From NCBI GenBank assembly GCA_007571115.1, contig RKSA01000250.1, positions 1-16,168 on the forward strand: a stretch of DNA of 16,168 nucleotides. Direction: 5' to 3'. The position numbers and the translations under genes are program-made. Shown here in pieces: positions 6,558 to 14,450 of this stretch (position 1 is the stretch's first letter; the number at the start of each line of letters is the position of its first letter). A model generated the notes under the pieces. That model was not told the DNA's origin and ran no database searches. It worked only from the letters and a program-made list of their open reading frames with translations. This DNA comes from Gammaproteobacteria bacterium (GTDB lineage: Bacteria > Pseudomonadota > Gammaproteobacteria > Pseudomonadales > Pseudohongiellaceae).

Positions 6558-7829
6558 ATGAATTCCGCGACCATTTCCTACCGGCCGCGACTGGCCGACG
6601 AGGAGCTGCGCGAGCTGCTTGCCGCGACATCCGCAGTGCTCATCGAGGGCCCGAAAGCCTGCGGCAAGACTGCCACCGCGCGGCAGTTGGCCCGCAGCGA
6701 GGCATTCCTGGACATCGACCACAATGCCCGGCAAGCAGCCATGCTGACCCCCCAGACCTTGTTGCAAGGCGATCCGCCAAAGCTGCTCGACGAATGGCAG
6801 CTCGTTCCGGACATCTGGAATCATGTGCGGCGCAGTGCTGATCTGACTCCGGGCAAGGGGCAGTTCATCCTGACCGGGTCGGCCGCGCCGACCGATGACC
6901 TGCTGCGCCATTCTGGCGCCGGTCGCATCATCCGGCTGCGCATGCGCCCGATGTCGCTTTGCGAACAAGGCCATGCCACGGGAGAGGTGTCGCTTGGCGA
7001 CCTGCTTGCGGGAGCTTCGGCGGAAGCGGGCGATGCGGGCTTGACCGTTCCGCATCTGGCTGAGCTGATTTGCCGCGGCGGCTGGCCAGATTCTCTTGAC
7101 GAGACCTTGCCTCGGGCACAGCGCTTCGTGCGAGGCTACATCGACGAATTGCGCCGCACCGACATCGAGCGCGCCGCCGGCATTGGTCACGATCCGGAAC
7201 GGATCCTGCGCCTCATGCAATCGCTGGCACGCAATACCGCAACCGAAGTCTCCCTGGCGACCTTGGCGAAAGAGCTGGCGCGCCCCGGCGAGGCTGTGCA
7301 GGAGCGCACGGTTGGCAACTATATGGAAGCATTGCGAGCCCTGTTCGTGATCGAGGAGTTACCACCATTCTCGCCTCATTTGCGCTCCCGTTCGCGCCTG
7401 CGAAAATCGGCAAGGCAGCATTTCACCGACCCATCGATCGCCGTCGGCGCCTTGCGGGCCAATCCTGGCAGGCTGCTCGCGGACCTCGAATATCTGGGCC
7501 TGCTGTTCGAGTCCCTGGTGGTACGGGATCTGCGCATCTACGCTAGCGTCCACGACGCCGAGCTCTACCATTATCGGGACAACACGGACCTGGAAGTCGA
7601 TGCTGTCATCCAGACCGTTGCCGGCGCCTGGCTGCCCGTGGAAGCCAAGCTGGGCAGCACGCCGGCGATCATCGACAAGGCTGCGGCAAACCTGCTCAAG
7701 TTCAGGGATCGCGTCGATCTGGCCAAGATGGGCGAGCCTGCCGGCTTGCTCGTTGTCACCTCGACCGGCTATGCCTATTGCCGCCCCGATGGCGTCAACG
7801 TCGTTCCCATCGGCGCTCTTGGCCCTTGA
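6558..7829 (+). CDS. AAA-14 / DUF4143 family ATPase
   Basis: 423-aa protein of the widespread but poorly understood AAA_14-DUF4143 family; the cellular role is not known to me. The N-terminal P-loop domain has Walker A GPKACGKT at 31-38, Walker B LLDEWQ at 76-81 and a sensor-1-like ILTGSA at 104-109, followed by the family stretch RLRMRPMSL at 126-134. The middle (about 180-300) is helical and probably includes a winged helix. The C-terminal DUF4143 domain has a restriction-endonuclease-like pattern: E318 (LLFES), E346-V-D348, and E362-A-K364 in LPVEAKLG, resembling PD-(D/E)XK nucleases. Nuclease activity is inference only. It has its own strong ribosome binding site, sits directly behind five 23-bp repeats and has no obvious functional partner beside it, which suggests an accessory gene. 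The next gene, ubiX, begins 117 bases later. Confidence 0.9.
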   Translation: MNSATISYRPRLADEELRELLAATSAVLIEGPKACGKTATARQLARSEAFLDIDHNARQAAMLTPQTLLQGDPPKLLDEWQLVPDIWNHVRRSADLTPGKGQFILTGSAAPTDDLLRHSGAGRIIRLRMRPMSLCEQGHATGEVSLGDLLAGASAEAGDAGLTVPHLAELICRGGWPDSLDETLPRAQRFVRGYIDELRRTDIERAAGIGHDPERILRLMQSLARNTATEVSLATLAKELARPGEAVQERTVGNYMEALRALFVIEELPPFSPHLRSRSRLRKSARQHFTDPSIAVGALRANPGRLLADLEYLGLLFESLVVRDLRIYASVHDAELYHYRDNTDLEVDAVIQTVAGAWLPVEAKLGSTPAIIDKAAANLLKFRDRVDLAKMGEPAGLLVVTSTGYAYCRPDGVNVVPIGALGP

Positions 7830-7889
7830 GGCGGGCTGCGTCGCTCGAAGCGGGGTCGCTGGCCGGCTGGACATCCATCGGGCCCGCGC

Positions 7890-7919
7890 TTGAACATCGT
7901 GCCGGGTCGATGCAAGAAT
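7890..7919 (+). promoter_or_regulatory. weak candidate promoter of ubiX
   Basis: TTGAAC (7890-7895) and AAGAAT (7914-7919) are separated by 18 bases, each matching the sigma-70 consensus at four of six positions. They lie 28 bases before the ubiX ATG in a 117-base gap after the ATPase gene. Read-through from the ATPase gene is an alternative. Confidence 0.25.
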
Positions 7920-7946
7920 GCCGCTTTTGTTGATGCGGAAGAGGCG

Positions 7947-8513
7947 ATGCGGCTCATCATTGGCATGTCGGGCGCGAGCGGCGTGATTTATGGCGTCCGC
8001 CTATTGCAGGCATTGCGTGAACAGCCTGGGGTCGAAACCCATCTGGTGGCGACCGATGCCGCGCGGTTGAACATTTCCCTCGAAACCGATCTTGGCTTCG
8101 ATGAGGTCAAGGCGCTGGCGGACCATTGCCATTCGAACAAGGACATTTCCGCGAACATCGCCAGCGGCTCGTTTCGCACCGATGGCATGATCGTCGCGCC
8201 TTGCTCGATCCGCGCACTTTCGGCAATCGCTCATTGCCATTCCGCGTCGCTGCTCAGCCGCGCCGCCGATGTCACGCTCAAGGAATGCCGGCGGCTCGTG
8301 CTCGTGCCGCGGGAAACACCACTGCACGCCGGACACTGCGAGATCATGCTCAAGGCGGCGCGCAATGGTGCCGTGCTCGTGCCGCCGATGCCCGCGCATT
8401 ACATTCGGCCGCAGTCGGTGGACGAACTCGTCGACCATCACGTCGGTCGCATCCTCGATCTGTTCGGCATCGATGCCCAGCTCGTCAAGCGCTGGAAAGC
8501 ACGGCAAGGCTGA
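7947..8513 (+). CDS. ubiX: flavin prenyltransferase UbiX
   Basis: Joins a dimethylallyl group to FMN to make prenylated FMN, the cofactor of UbiD-type decarboxylases, including the one in ubiquinone synthesis. The 188 aa align throughout with E. coli UbiX (189 aa): GMSGASGVIYGVRLL at 6-20 (flavin-binding loop), SGSFRTDGMIVAPCSI at 73-88, SRAADVTLKECRRLVLVPRETPLH at 104-127 and GAVLVPPMPAHYIRPQS at 141-157, followed by the dimer/dodecamer-forming tail VDELVDHHVGRILD. ATG 7947 is chosen because it matches the family N-terminus; the purine-rich GAAGAGG just before it lies rather close (about two bases). No ubiD is visible in the window. The gene converges on sdaA with 37 bases between the stop codons. 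Confidence 0.95.
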   Translation: MRLIIGMSGASGVIYGVRLLQALREQPGVETHLVATDAARLNISLETDLGFDEVKALADHCHSNKDISANIASGSFRTDGMIVAPCSIRALSAIAHCHSASLLSRAADVTLKECRRLVLVPRETPLHAGHCEIMLKAARNGAVLVPPMPAHYIRPQSVDELVDHHVGRILDLFGIDAQLVKRWKARQG

Positions 8514-8528
8514 CGGCGCTCCCGGTGC

Positions 8529-8551
8529 ATGATGCGCGAGGTGTGCATCAT
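8529..8551. terminator. hairpin between convergent ubiX and sdaA
   Basis: ATGATGC (8529-8535) and GCATCAT (8545-8551) form a perfect seven-base stem with a nine-base loop; the last base is the first base of the complement of the sdaA TAA stop. Its place between two convergent stops suggests a role in ending transcription, but the stem is A/T-rich and has no T-tract. Confidence 0.3.
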
Positions 8552-9963
8552 TAGCATTCGATCACGCTGACGGGGATTTCGATGACGTTCACCGCGAGGC
8601 CGCCTCGCGCGGTCTCCTTGTACTTGTCCTGCATGTCGCGACCGGTGTCGCGCAAGGTCTTGATGACCTGATCGAGCGAAACGAAATGCTTGCCGTCGCC
8701 GCGCAAGGCGAGCCGCGCCGCGTGGATTGCCTTCACCGAAGCCATGGCATTGCGTTCGATGCATGGCACCTGCACCAGGCCACCGACCGGATCGCAGGTC
8801 AGCCCCAGATTGTGCTCCATGGCGATTTCGGCTGCGTTCTCGACTTGTCGCGGCGAGCCTCCGAGCACTTCGGCAAGGCCTCCGGCGGCCATCGAGCACG
8901 CCGAACCAACTTCTCCCTGGCAGCCCACTTCGGCGCCGCTGATCGAGGCATTTTGCTTGAACAGCACGCCGATGGCCGAGGCGGTCAGGAGGAACCGCGC
9001 GATGCCATCGTCGTTGGCGCCGGGGACGAAGCGGTCGTAATAGTGCAGCACGGCAGGGATAATTCCCGCTGCGCCATTGGTCGGGGCGGTGACCACGCGA
9101 CCGCCAGCGGCGTTTTCCTCATTCACCGCGAGGGCGTACAGGGTGACCCAGTCGAGCGCGGTGAGCGGGTCGGAAAGCGATGCCTCGGGCCTGCCAAGCA
9201 ATTGCCGATGCAGCCGCCGGGCGCGGCGTTCGACTTTCAGTCCTCCCGGAAGAACGCCTTCGTTCTCGCAGCCGCGAGCGACGCATTCCTGCATGACGGC
9301 CCAGATCTTCAGCAGTCCTTGGCGAGTTTCGGCTTCTGGCCGCCAGGAATTTTCGTTGCCGAGCATGACGTCGGAAATGCGCAGCCCGGTGGCGTCGCAA
9401 ACCGCGAGCAGCTCGGTGGCGGTCTGAAACCGATGCGCCAACTCGCGCCGGTCCTCGACGATCGAGCCGACTCCCGACCCCGATTCGTCATGGATGAAGC
9501 CGCCGCCGACCGAATAGTACGTGCGCGCCAGCAACTCGCGGGAACCGCTCGCCGAGTCGCTGCCAAAGGCCGTGAAGCGCATGCCGTTGGGGTGCAGTTT
9601 CAGCCCCTTGCGGCGATGCATGACGAGATCGCGCTTTTCCTCGAAGGCGATACGCGGCCCGCCGGGCAGGCGCAACGCTCTCTCGCTGCGGATCGCTTCG
9701 AGCCGCGCCGGGATCTCGGCGACATCCACATGATCCGGCTGTTCGCCTTCGAGCCCGAGCATGATCGCCTTTGGCGTTCCATGGCCGCGACCTGTGGCAC
9801 CGAGCGAGCCGTACATTTCGGCCTTGATCCGGCACACTTCGTGCAACTCGCCAGCGCTGCGCAGGGCGTCGACGAACATCGCCGCAGCCCGCATGGGGCC
9901 GACGGTATGCGAGCTCGAAGGCCCGATGCCGATCTTGAACAGGTCGAAAGCGCTGATCGCCAT
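8551..9963 (-). CDS. sdaA: L-serine ammonia-lyase (L-serine dehydratase), single-chain iron-sulfur type
   Basis: Deaminates L-serine to pyruvate and ammonia using an oxygen-sensitive [4Fe-4S] cluster. The 470 aa cover both the beta (N-terminal) and alpha (C-terminal) domains, as in E. coli SdaA (454 aa). Residues 12-24 are the signature GIGPSSSHTVGPM. Cluster ligands are C348 (AEVGCQGEVGSAC), C390 (GLTCDPVGG) and C401 (QVPCIERN), with spacings of 42 and 11 residues as in the Legionella pneumophila enzyme. The last residue, C470, is in the position of the Legionella C-terminal cysteine that occupies the cluster's substrate site. ATG 9963 starts at the conserved N-terminus; an in-frame ATG at 10032 would add 23 very basic residues not typical of the family. 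It lies 78 bases after the TIGR02444 gene on the same strand. Confidence 0.95.
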   Translation of the reverse strand: MAISAFDLFKIGIGPSSSHTVGPMRAAAMFVDALRSAGELHEVCRIKAEMYGSLGATGRGHGTPKAIMLGLEGEQPDHVDVAEIPARLEAIRSERALRLPGGPRIAFEEKRDLVMHRRKGLKLHPNGMRFTAFGSDSASGSRELLARTYYSVGGGFIHDESGSGVGSIVEDRRELAHRFQTATELLAVCDATGLRISDVMLGNENSWRPEAETRQGLLKIWAVMQECVARGCENEGVLPGGLKVERRARRLHRQLLGRPEASLSDPLTALDWVTLYALAVNEENAAGGRVVTAPTNGAAGIIPAVLHYYDRFVPGANDDGIARFLLTASAIGVLFKQNASISGAEVGCQGEVGSACSMAAGGLAEVLGGSPRQVENAAEIAMEHNLGLTCDPVGGLVQVPCIERNAMASVKAIHAARLALRGDGKHFVSLDQVIKTLRDTGRDMQDKYKETARGGLAVNVIEIPVSVIEC

Positions 9964-10041
9964 GGGCTGCGACTCTTTATGCCTTCCCCCACGCTTTCCC
10001 TTGTGCGCTCTTTCCTGCTTTCTCATGCTCATGTCGTGTTC

Positions 10042-10602
10042 TCATGCGTCGAAAACGGCATCGCTGATGCTCAAGAAGTGAAAGTCGATGCTCGCAAAAA
10101 GCTCCTTGATTTCGCCATGCAGTATCAGGCCTCGACGTTGCAACAGCGAATCGATGTTGCCCCGCGCATTCGCCAAGGCCACGCCAGGATCGGTGACCGT
10201 TGCCGAATCCGCGACCATCGCGCAAGCCTGCTGCATCAGCCGCTGCTGTGCGAGTTCGGCGGCGAGTTCGGCTTGCTTGACTTGCTCGCGGAGCTGCTGC
10301 CCGGACGGGTCTCGGCCTGGTTGGGCAGCCTGGTCCGGGTTCAGTCGGAAATCCGGCTTGCCCAGTGAGCGCCGCGCCTCGCGCAGGGGGCGGACCACTT
10401 GATCCTGCCACTGCCGGGAAATGGTGTTGATGCGTTGCCAGAGCTCGGTGCCGACGATGCCATGGTGTGTGCCGAACCAATAGCAGAACAACACCAGATT
10501 CACGTCAAGCCCATACCCATCCTGCAAGCGCAGGCAGCTTTTCTCGGTGCCTGACTGGCGATACAGGGCCACGGAATATGCGGGGAAATCGATCATCGGC
10601 AT
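10042..10602 (-). CDS. TIGR02444 (DUF2390) family protein of unknown function
   Basis: 186-aa soluble protein. The N-terminal part matches what I recall of the TIGR02444 family of gammaproteobacteria: FPAYSVALYRQSGTEKSCL at 6-24, then LQDGYGLDVNLVLFCYWFG at 26-44, followed by W-rich helices (LWQRI, RQWQDQVVRPLREARRSL). The middle, about 95-135, is Gln/Ala-rich and likely helical or coiled coil. The function is unknown in the family. No signal peptide or membrane segment is seen. Two start codons, ATG 10602 and ATG 10596, are six bases apart and neither has a good ribosome binding site. It is divergent from mpl and lies just upstream of sdaA on the same strand. It is named from memory of the motif pattern, so the call is good but not certain. 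Confidence 0.8.
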   Translation of the reverse strand: MPMIDFPAYSVALYRQSGTEKSCLRLQDGYGLDVNLVLFCYWFGTHHGIVGTELWQRINTISRQWQDQVVRPLREARRSLGKPDFRLNPDQAAQPGRDPSGQQLREQVKQAELAAELAQQRLMQQACAMVADSATVTDPGVALANARGNIDSLLQRRGLILHGEIKELFASIDFHFLSISDAVFDA

Positions 10603-10670
10603 CGCGCTCTAGCCACTCGTGCTTGCCAATAGCTCCAATTTGCACGACCCGGGCGAAAACATCAACATCC

Positions 10671-10698
10671 ATCGGCAAACTGCCGATTGTGCTATAAG
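10671..10698 (+). promoter_or_regulatory. perfect palindrome and -10-like box in the TIGR02444/mpl divergent promoter region
   Basis: ATCGGCA (10671-10677) and TGCCGAT (10681-10687) form a perfect inverted repeat around AAC. Six bases later comes TATAAG (10693-10698), a fair -10 box for mpl, whose ATG is 37 bases downstream. No good -35 sequence is found at the right distance, and the palindrome sits where the spacer and -35 would be. An operator or activator site is plausible. Confidence 0.4.
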
Positions 10699-10735
10699 AC
10701 GCGCCACCGCGAATCAGGCAATACGCCCGGAACCC

Positions 10736-12160
10736 ATGCATCTGCACATTATCGGCATCTGCGGCACCTTCATGGGCAGCATCGCCCTGCTCGCGAGGCA
10801 GCTCGGCCATCGCGTCAGCGGCTGCGATGCCAACACCTATCCGCCCATGAACATCCAGCTCGAAGAATGCGGCATTGCCGTTCTCGACGGGTACCTGCCC
10901 GAACATCTCGACGGCCGCCCCGAGCTCGTCGTGGTCGGCAATACCATCGCCCGCGGCAATCCGGTTCTCGAACGCGCGCTCGAAGAGGGGATGCCTTGCA
11001 CGTCGGGGCCGCAATGGCTCGCGCAATACGTCCTGCGAGGCAAATGGGTGCTTGGTGTCGCCGGCACCCACGGCAAGACGACCGCGAGCGCGATGCTGGC
11101 GTGGATCCTCGAATTCGCCGGCCTGGCCCCTGGCTTCCTGATCGGCGGCGTCACGCAGAACTTTCCCGTTTCGTCGCGGCTCGGCGAAACGCCGTTCTTC
11201 GTCGTCGAAGCCGATGAATACGACAGCGCCTTTTGCGACAAGCGCTCCAAATTCGTCCATTACGCCCCGCGCACCACGATCCTGCACAACCTCGAATTCG
11301 ACCATGCCGACATTTTCGACGACCTGGCAGCGATGCAGCGCCAGTTCCACCACTTGATTCGCACCCTACCCGGCAATGGCCGCATCGTCATGCCCGCCGA
11401 TGAGCCAGCGCTCGACGAAGTGCTCGCCCAGGGCTGCTGGACTCCGGTGCAGCGCGTGGGGTTCGACCTCGACGAGGCGCAATGCCGGCGGCTTGCGCAA
11501 GCGAACTGCCAGGAGGCGTTCTGGAACGTCCGCCCCCAGGCGAGCGATGGCGGCCGCTTCGAGTTGCAAAAGCATTGCGCAGGGGCTCCCAGGCCCGTGG
11601 TGGCGGCTGTCTCCTGGCAGCAGACCGGCCTGCACAATGTCAGGAATGGCGCTGCCGCGATGATCGCCGCCGAACATGCTGGCGTTCCCGTTGCCACCGC
11701 TGCGCAAGCGCTGGGCGGCTTCCGCGGCGTCAAGCGGAGGCTCGAATTGCGAGGGATCGTCAACGGTGTCACGGTCTACGACGACTTCGCCCATCATCCC
11801 ACGGCGATTGGCGCGACCTTGCAAGGTCTTTCGGCGAGACTCGCTGGCGAGGGAAGGATCATCGCCGTGGTCGAGCCGCGCTCCAATACCATGAAGGCTG
11901 GCGTGCATCAGCACGTTCTGGCCGAGTCGGTCGACCGGGCCGATCTGGCGGTCTGGTTCCAGCCAGAGCATTGCCGCCTCGACTGCGCCGCGCTCGCTGC
12001 GGGAGGCAGCACCCCGGCACGGGCATTCGGCGAGGTTGACGGCATCGTTTCCCATCTCGCCGCAATCGCAAAGCCCGGTGACCACGTCGTCATCATGAGC
12101 AATGGCGGTTTTGGCGGAATTCACGAGAAACTGCTCGCCGCGCTGAAGTCGCCAGCGTGA
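10736..12160 (+). CDS. mpl: UDP-N-acetylmuramate:L-alanyl-gamma-D-glutamyl-meso-diaminopimelate ligase
   Basis: Murein-recycling ligase: joins the tripeptide L-Ala-gamma-D-Glu-meso-DAP, recovered from cell-wall turnover, to UDP-MurNAc with ATP, bypassing MurC, MurD and MurE. The 474 aa (E. coli Mpl 457) follow the Mur-ligase layout. The N-terminal UDP-binding domain starts HIIGICGTFMGSIALLA at 4-20, the Mpl form of the MurC GxGG loop. The central ATPase domain has GTHGKTT at 110-116, EADEYDSAF at 158-166 and NLEFDHADIF at 185-194. The C-terminal domain has VTVYDDFAHHPTA and VVEPRSNTMKAGVHQ, both distinguishing Mpl from MurC. ATG 10736 begins at the conserved N-terminus; there is no strong ribosome binding site. 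The gene diverges from the TIGR02444 gene and converges on phr, with 26 bases between the stops. Confidence 0.96.
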   Translation: MHLHIIGICGTFMGSIALLARQLGHRVSGCDANTYPPMNIQLEECGIAVLDGYLPEHLDGRPELVVVGNTIARGNPVLERALEEGMPCTSGPQWLAQYVLRGKWVLGVAGTHGKTTASAMLAWILEFAGLAPGFLIGGVTQNFPVSSRLGETPFFVVEADEYDSAFCDKRSKFVHYAPRTTILHNLEFDHADIFDDLAAMQRQFHHLIRTLPGNGRIVMPADEPALDEVLAQGCWTPVQRVGFDLDEAQCRRLAQANCQEAFWNVRPQASDGGRFELQKHCAGAPRPVVAAVSWQQTGLHNVRNGAAAMIAAEHAGVPVATAAQALGGFRGVKRRLELRGIVNGVTVYDDFAHHPTAIGATLQGLSARLAGEGRIIAVVEPRSNTMKAGVHQHVLAESVDRADLAVWFQPEHCRLDCAALAAGGSTPARAFGEVDGIVSHLAAIAKPGDHVVIMSNGGFGGIHEKLLAALKSPA

Positions 12161-12186
12161 CCGGCGCGTAGCGAGGTTTGGCCGGG

Positions 12187-13668
12187 TCAGGCCCGATTTC
12201 GACGCAGCGCCTGCCAGGCAGCCAGGGCGCGTTCCCGGGAAGCTCGCAAGTCGATGATCGGCGCCGGGTAGTTCTCGTCAAGGCGCACTCCTGCGGTGCG
12301 CAACTCGCCGGGGCTCGCCTCCCAGGGCGCATGGACGTGCCGGTCGGGCAAGCCGCGCAATTCTGGCAGCCAGCGCCTGAGATAGTTGCCTTGCGGATCG
12401 AACTTGCGCGATTGCAGTACGGGGTTGAAGATGCGGAAGTACGGCGCTGCGTCGGCGCCGCAGCCCGCCACCCATTGCCAGCCGAAACTGTTGTTCGCCA
12501 GGTCCGCGTCGACGAGGCAGTCCCAGAACCAGCGCGCTCCGGCGAGCCAATGGATCAGCAGGTTCTTGCTCAGCAAGGACGCCGTGACCATTCGCGCGCG
12601 GTTGTGCATCGTGCCGGTTCGCCACAGCTCGCGCATTCCTGCATCGACGAGGGGGATTCCCGTCGTGCCTTGCTGCCAGCGGCGCAGCGAGGCAGCATCG
12701 TCGCGCCAGGGGAAGTTCGCCAGCGTCGGTCGCAGATCCTGGTCGCTCATGTGCGGGAAGTGCCATAGCAAATGGTGGCTGAACTCGCGCCAGGCCAGTT
12801 GGCGCAGGAACGCTTTCGTGCCGTCGCTGGCGGGGCGCTCGCTCGCTTCCAGCCAGATGCGTCGCGGGCTGATCTCGCCAAAATGCAGGTAGGGCGAAAG
12901 TTTCGACACGGCCTCCGCGCCGAGCGAGTCGCGATCAAGGCGATAATCGTCGACGCGTTGATCGAAAAAGGCTGCGAGTTGCTCGTGCGCTGCGGTTTCG
13001 CCCGGCGTCCAGTGCTGTTCGAGGCCGGCATCCCAGGGGATGCGGGGTTTGAGCGCGAGCGCTTCGATGCGTTCGAGAGGCTGGGAGTTTCCCGCCAGCG
13101 GCTGTTCCACCACCAATAACCTGCGCGGCGGCGCCTCGGACGCCAGCGCTTCGCCGGATGAGAGCAGCCGCGCAAGATTGTCGTGGAAAGGCTTGAACAC
13201 CGCATAGGGAGAACCGTCCCGACGGCCGCTTCGCCAAGGCGGCAAGAGCAGCGAGCCATCGGCAATGCACGTTTCGATTCCGGCATCCCCGAGCTCCTTG
13301 GCAACCCGTTCGTCCTGGCGCCTATGCCAGGGCTCGTAACATCGGTTCCAGCAGACCTGGCGAACCGGCAGCCTTTCGCACAGGCGCGCCAGCTTGCTTC
13401 GGCAATCGCCACGCAGGACGAGCAATTGGCCATGCAGTGCCTCATTCAGGCGCGACAGGGAATGGTGCAGCCACCAGCGCGAGGCGCCTCCCATTTTCCA
13501 TTCGCCGGCGTTGTCGTCGTCGAGGATGTAGACCGGCAGCACCGGGCCTGCGGCTGCCGCCGCATGGAGGGCGGGGTTGTCATGCAGCCGCAGATCCTGC
13601 CGGAACCACACGATCGCGAGGTTCTGGCCGTTTGGGGGGATGGTGCAGGTTTCCATTTGCAGAATCAT
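12187..13668 (-). CDS. phr: deoxyribodipyrimidine photolyase (class I CPD photolyase)
   Basis: Repairs UV-induced cyclobutane pyrimidine dimers in DNA using light, with FAD as catalyst and usually a folate antenna. The 493 aa compare with 472 in E. coli PhrB. The N-terminal antenna domain opens with AIVWFRQDLRLHDNPAL at about 18-34. The FAD domain includes KLSPYLHFGEISPR, AFLRQLAWREFSHHLL, TGIPLVDAGMRELWRTGTMH, NRARMVTASLLSKNLL, ANNSFGWQW at 391-399 and GADAAPYFRIFNP at 404-416, the last two being FAD-contacting and highly conserved. The sequence pattern is photolyase rather than cryptochrome. ATG 13668 and ATG 13656 are both possible starts, since the conserved domain begins soon after either and no ribosome binding site separates them. 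It diverges from trpG and converges on mpl. Confidence 0.94.
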   Translation of the reverse strand: MILQMETCTIPPNGQNLAIVWFRQDLRLHDNPALHAAAAAGPVLPVYILDDDNAGEWKMGGASRWWLHHSLSRLNEALHGQLLVLRGDCRSKLARLCERLPVRQVCWNRCYEPWHRRQDERVAKELGDAGIETCIADGSLLLPPWRSGRRDGSPYAVFKPFHDNLARLLSSGEALASEAPPRRLLVVEQPLAGNSQPLERIEALALKPRIPWDAGLEQHWTPGETAAHEQLAAFFDQRVDDYRLDRDSLGAEAVSKLSPYLHFGEISPRRIWLEASERPASDGTKAFLRQLAWREFSHHLLWHFPHMSDQDLRPTLANFPWRDDAASLRRWQQGTTGIPLVDAGMRELWRTGTMHNRARMVTASLLSKNLLIHWLAGARWFWDCLVDADLANNSFGWQWVAGCGADAAPYFRIFNPVLQSRKFDPQGNYLRRWLPELRGLPDRHVHAPWEASPGELRTAGVRLDENYPAPIIDLRASRERALAAWQALRRNRA

Positions 13669-13787
13669 ACGCCAGCTTGGGGCAAAACGATTGCCGGCGA
13701 GGGAATTTCCCGGCCCATGGCGGCCAGCGGCTGGGCGAATTCTGCTAGCATGGCGCAGTGCCAACGGGAGCCCGCCGCGAGCCTGCC

Positions 13788-14438
13788 ATGCTGCTGATGA
13801 TCGACAATTACGATTCGTTCACCTGGAACGTCGCGCAGTACCTGGGCGAACTTGGCGCGGAAGTGCATGTGCTGCGCAACGACGAGATCGGTCTTGCCGA
13901 AATCTCCGCCATGGCGCCGCGGCAAATCGTCATTTCACCGGGGCCTTGCACTCCCGACGAAGCGGGGATCTCGCTCGCCGTGCTGGAACGTTTTGCTGGC
14001 GAGATTCCGCTGCTCGGCATCTGCCTCGGCCATCAGGCCATCGGCCAATGCTTCGGTGGCCGCATCGTCCGCGCCGGGCGCGTCATGCATGGCAAGACAA
14101 GCCGCATCCATCACCGTGGAGCGGGAGTTTTCGAGGGTCTGGCGAACCCGTTTGTCGCGACTCGCTATCATTCGCTGGTGATCGAGGCCGCGAGCCTGCC
14201 CGATTGCCTCGAAGTCACCGCCTGGAGCGAGATCGACGGCGAGCGCGAAGCGATCATGGGAGTGCGGCATCGGCAATTCGATGTCGAAGGCGTGCAGTTT
14301 CATCCCGAATCGATCGCCAGCGAGCACGGCCACGACCTGTTGCGCAACTTTCTTGCCCGAACCGAGCCGGGCGCGGCGCGTGCCCGTTCGTCACCGGAGC
14401 GCGACCGGGCCGTTCGCGGCGCCCTGCACGGCGCTTGA
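13788..14438 (+). CDS. trpG: anthranilate synthase amidotransferase component (TrpG/PabA type)
   Basis: Class I glutamine amidotransferase that delivers ammonia to anthranilate synthase (TrpE), the first committed step of tryptophan synthesis; in many bacteria the same subunit also serves aminodeoxychorismate synthase (PabB). The 216 aa begin MLLMIDNYDSFTWNVAQYLG and contain the oxyanion-loop motif SPGPCTP at 50-56, the nucleophile C79 in LLGICLGHQAIG, YHSLV at 127-131, and the other catalytic residues H172 and E174 in GVQFHPES. After about residue 190 a short Arg/Ala-rich tail replaces the usual end. ATG 13788 fits the family start; the GTG at 13758 does not. Twelve bases separate it from trpD, whose ribosome binding site overlaps its stop, so translation is probably coupled. 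trpE is not in the window. Confidence 0.95.
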   Translation: MLLMIDNYDSFTWNVAQYLGELGAEVHVLRNDEIGLAEISAMAPRQIVISPGPCTPDEAGISLAVLERFAGEIPLLGICLGHQAIGQCFGGRIVRAGRVMHGKTSRIHHRGAGVFEGLANPFVATRYHSLVIEAASLPDCLEVTAWSEIDGEREAIMGVRHRQFDVEGVQFHPESIASEHGHDLLRNFLARTEPGAARARSSPERDRAVRGALHGA

Positions 14439-14450
14439 AGGAGAGCATCG

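Noticed and set aside
5939..6574. Minus-strand frame reading through the 23-bp repeats into pfp
   Set aside because: The repeated peptide comes from the DNA repeats, the period is not a multiple of three, and the rest is a shadow of pfp in another frame.
8686..10368. 560-codon plus-strand open frame opposite sdaA
   Set aside because: High-GC antisense shadow; the minus strand encodes a full-length serine dehydratase with all cluster cysteines.
11566..11583. Sequence resembling the 23-bp repeat inside mpl (GTTGCAAAAGCATTGCGC)
   Set aside because: It lies in frame within a coding region as an isolated partial match with a shifted interior, so coincidence is more likely than a dispersed copy.
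12161..12186. CCGGC/GCCGG inverted repeat between convergent mpl and phr as a terminator
   Set aside because: Only five paired bases with a long loop, interrupted on extension and without a T-tract.
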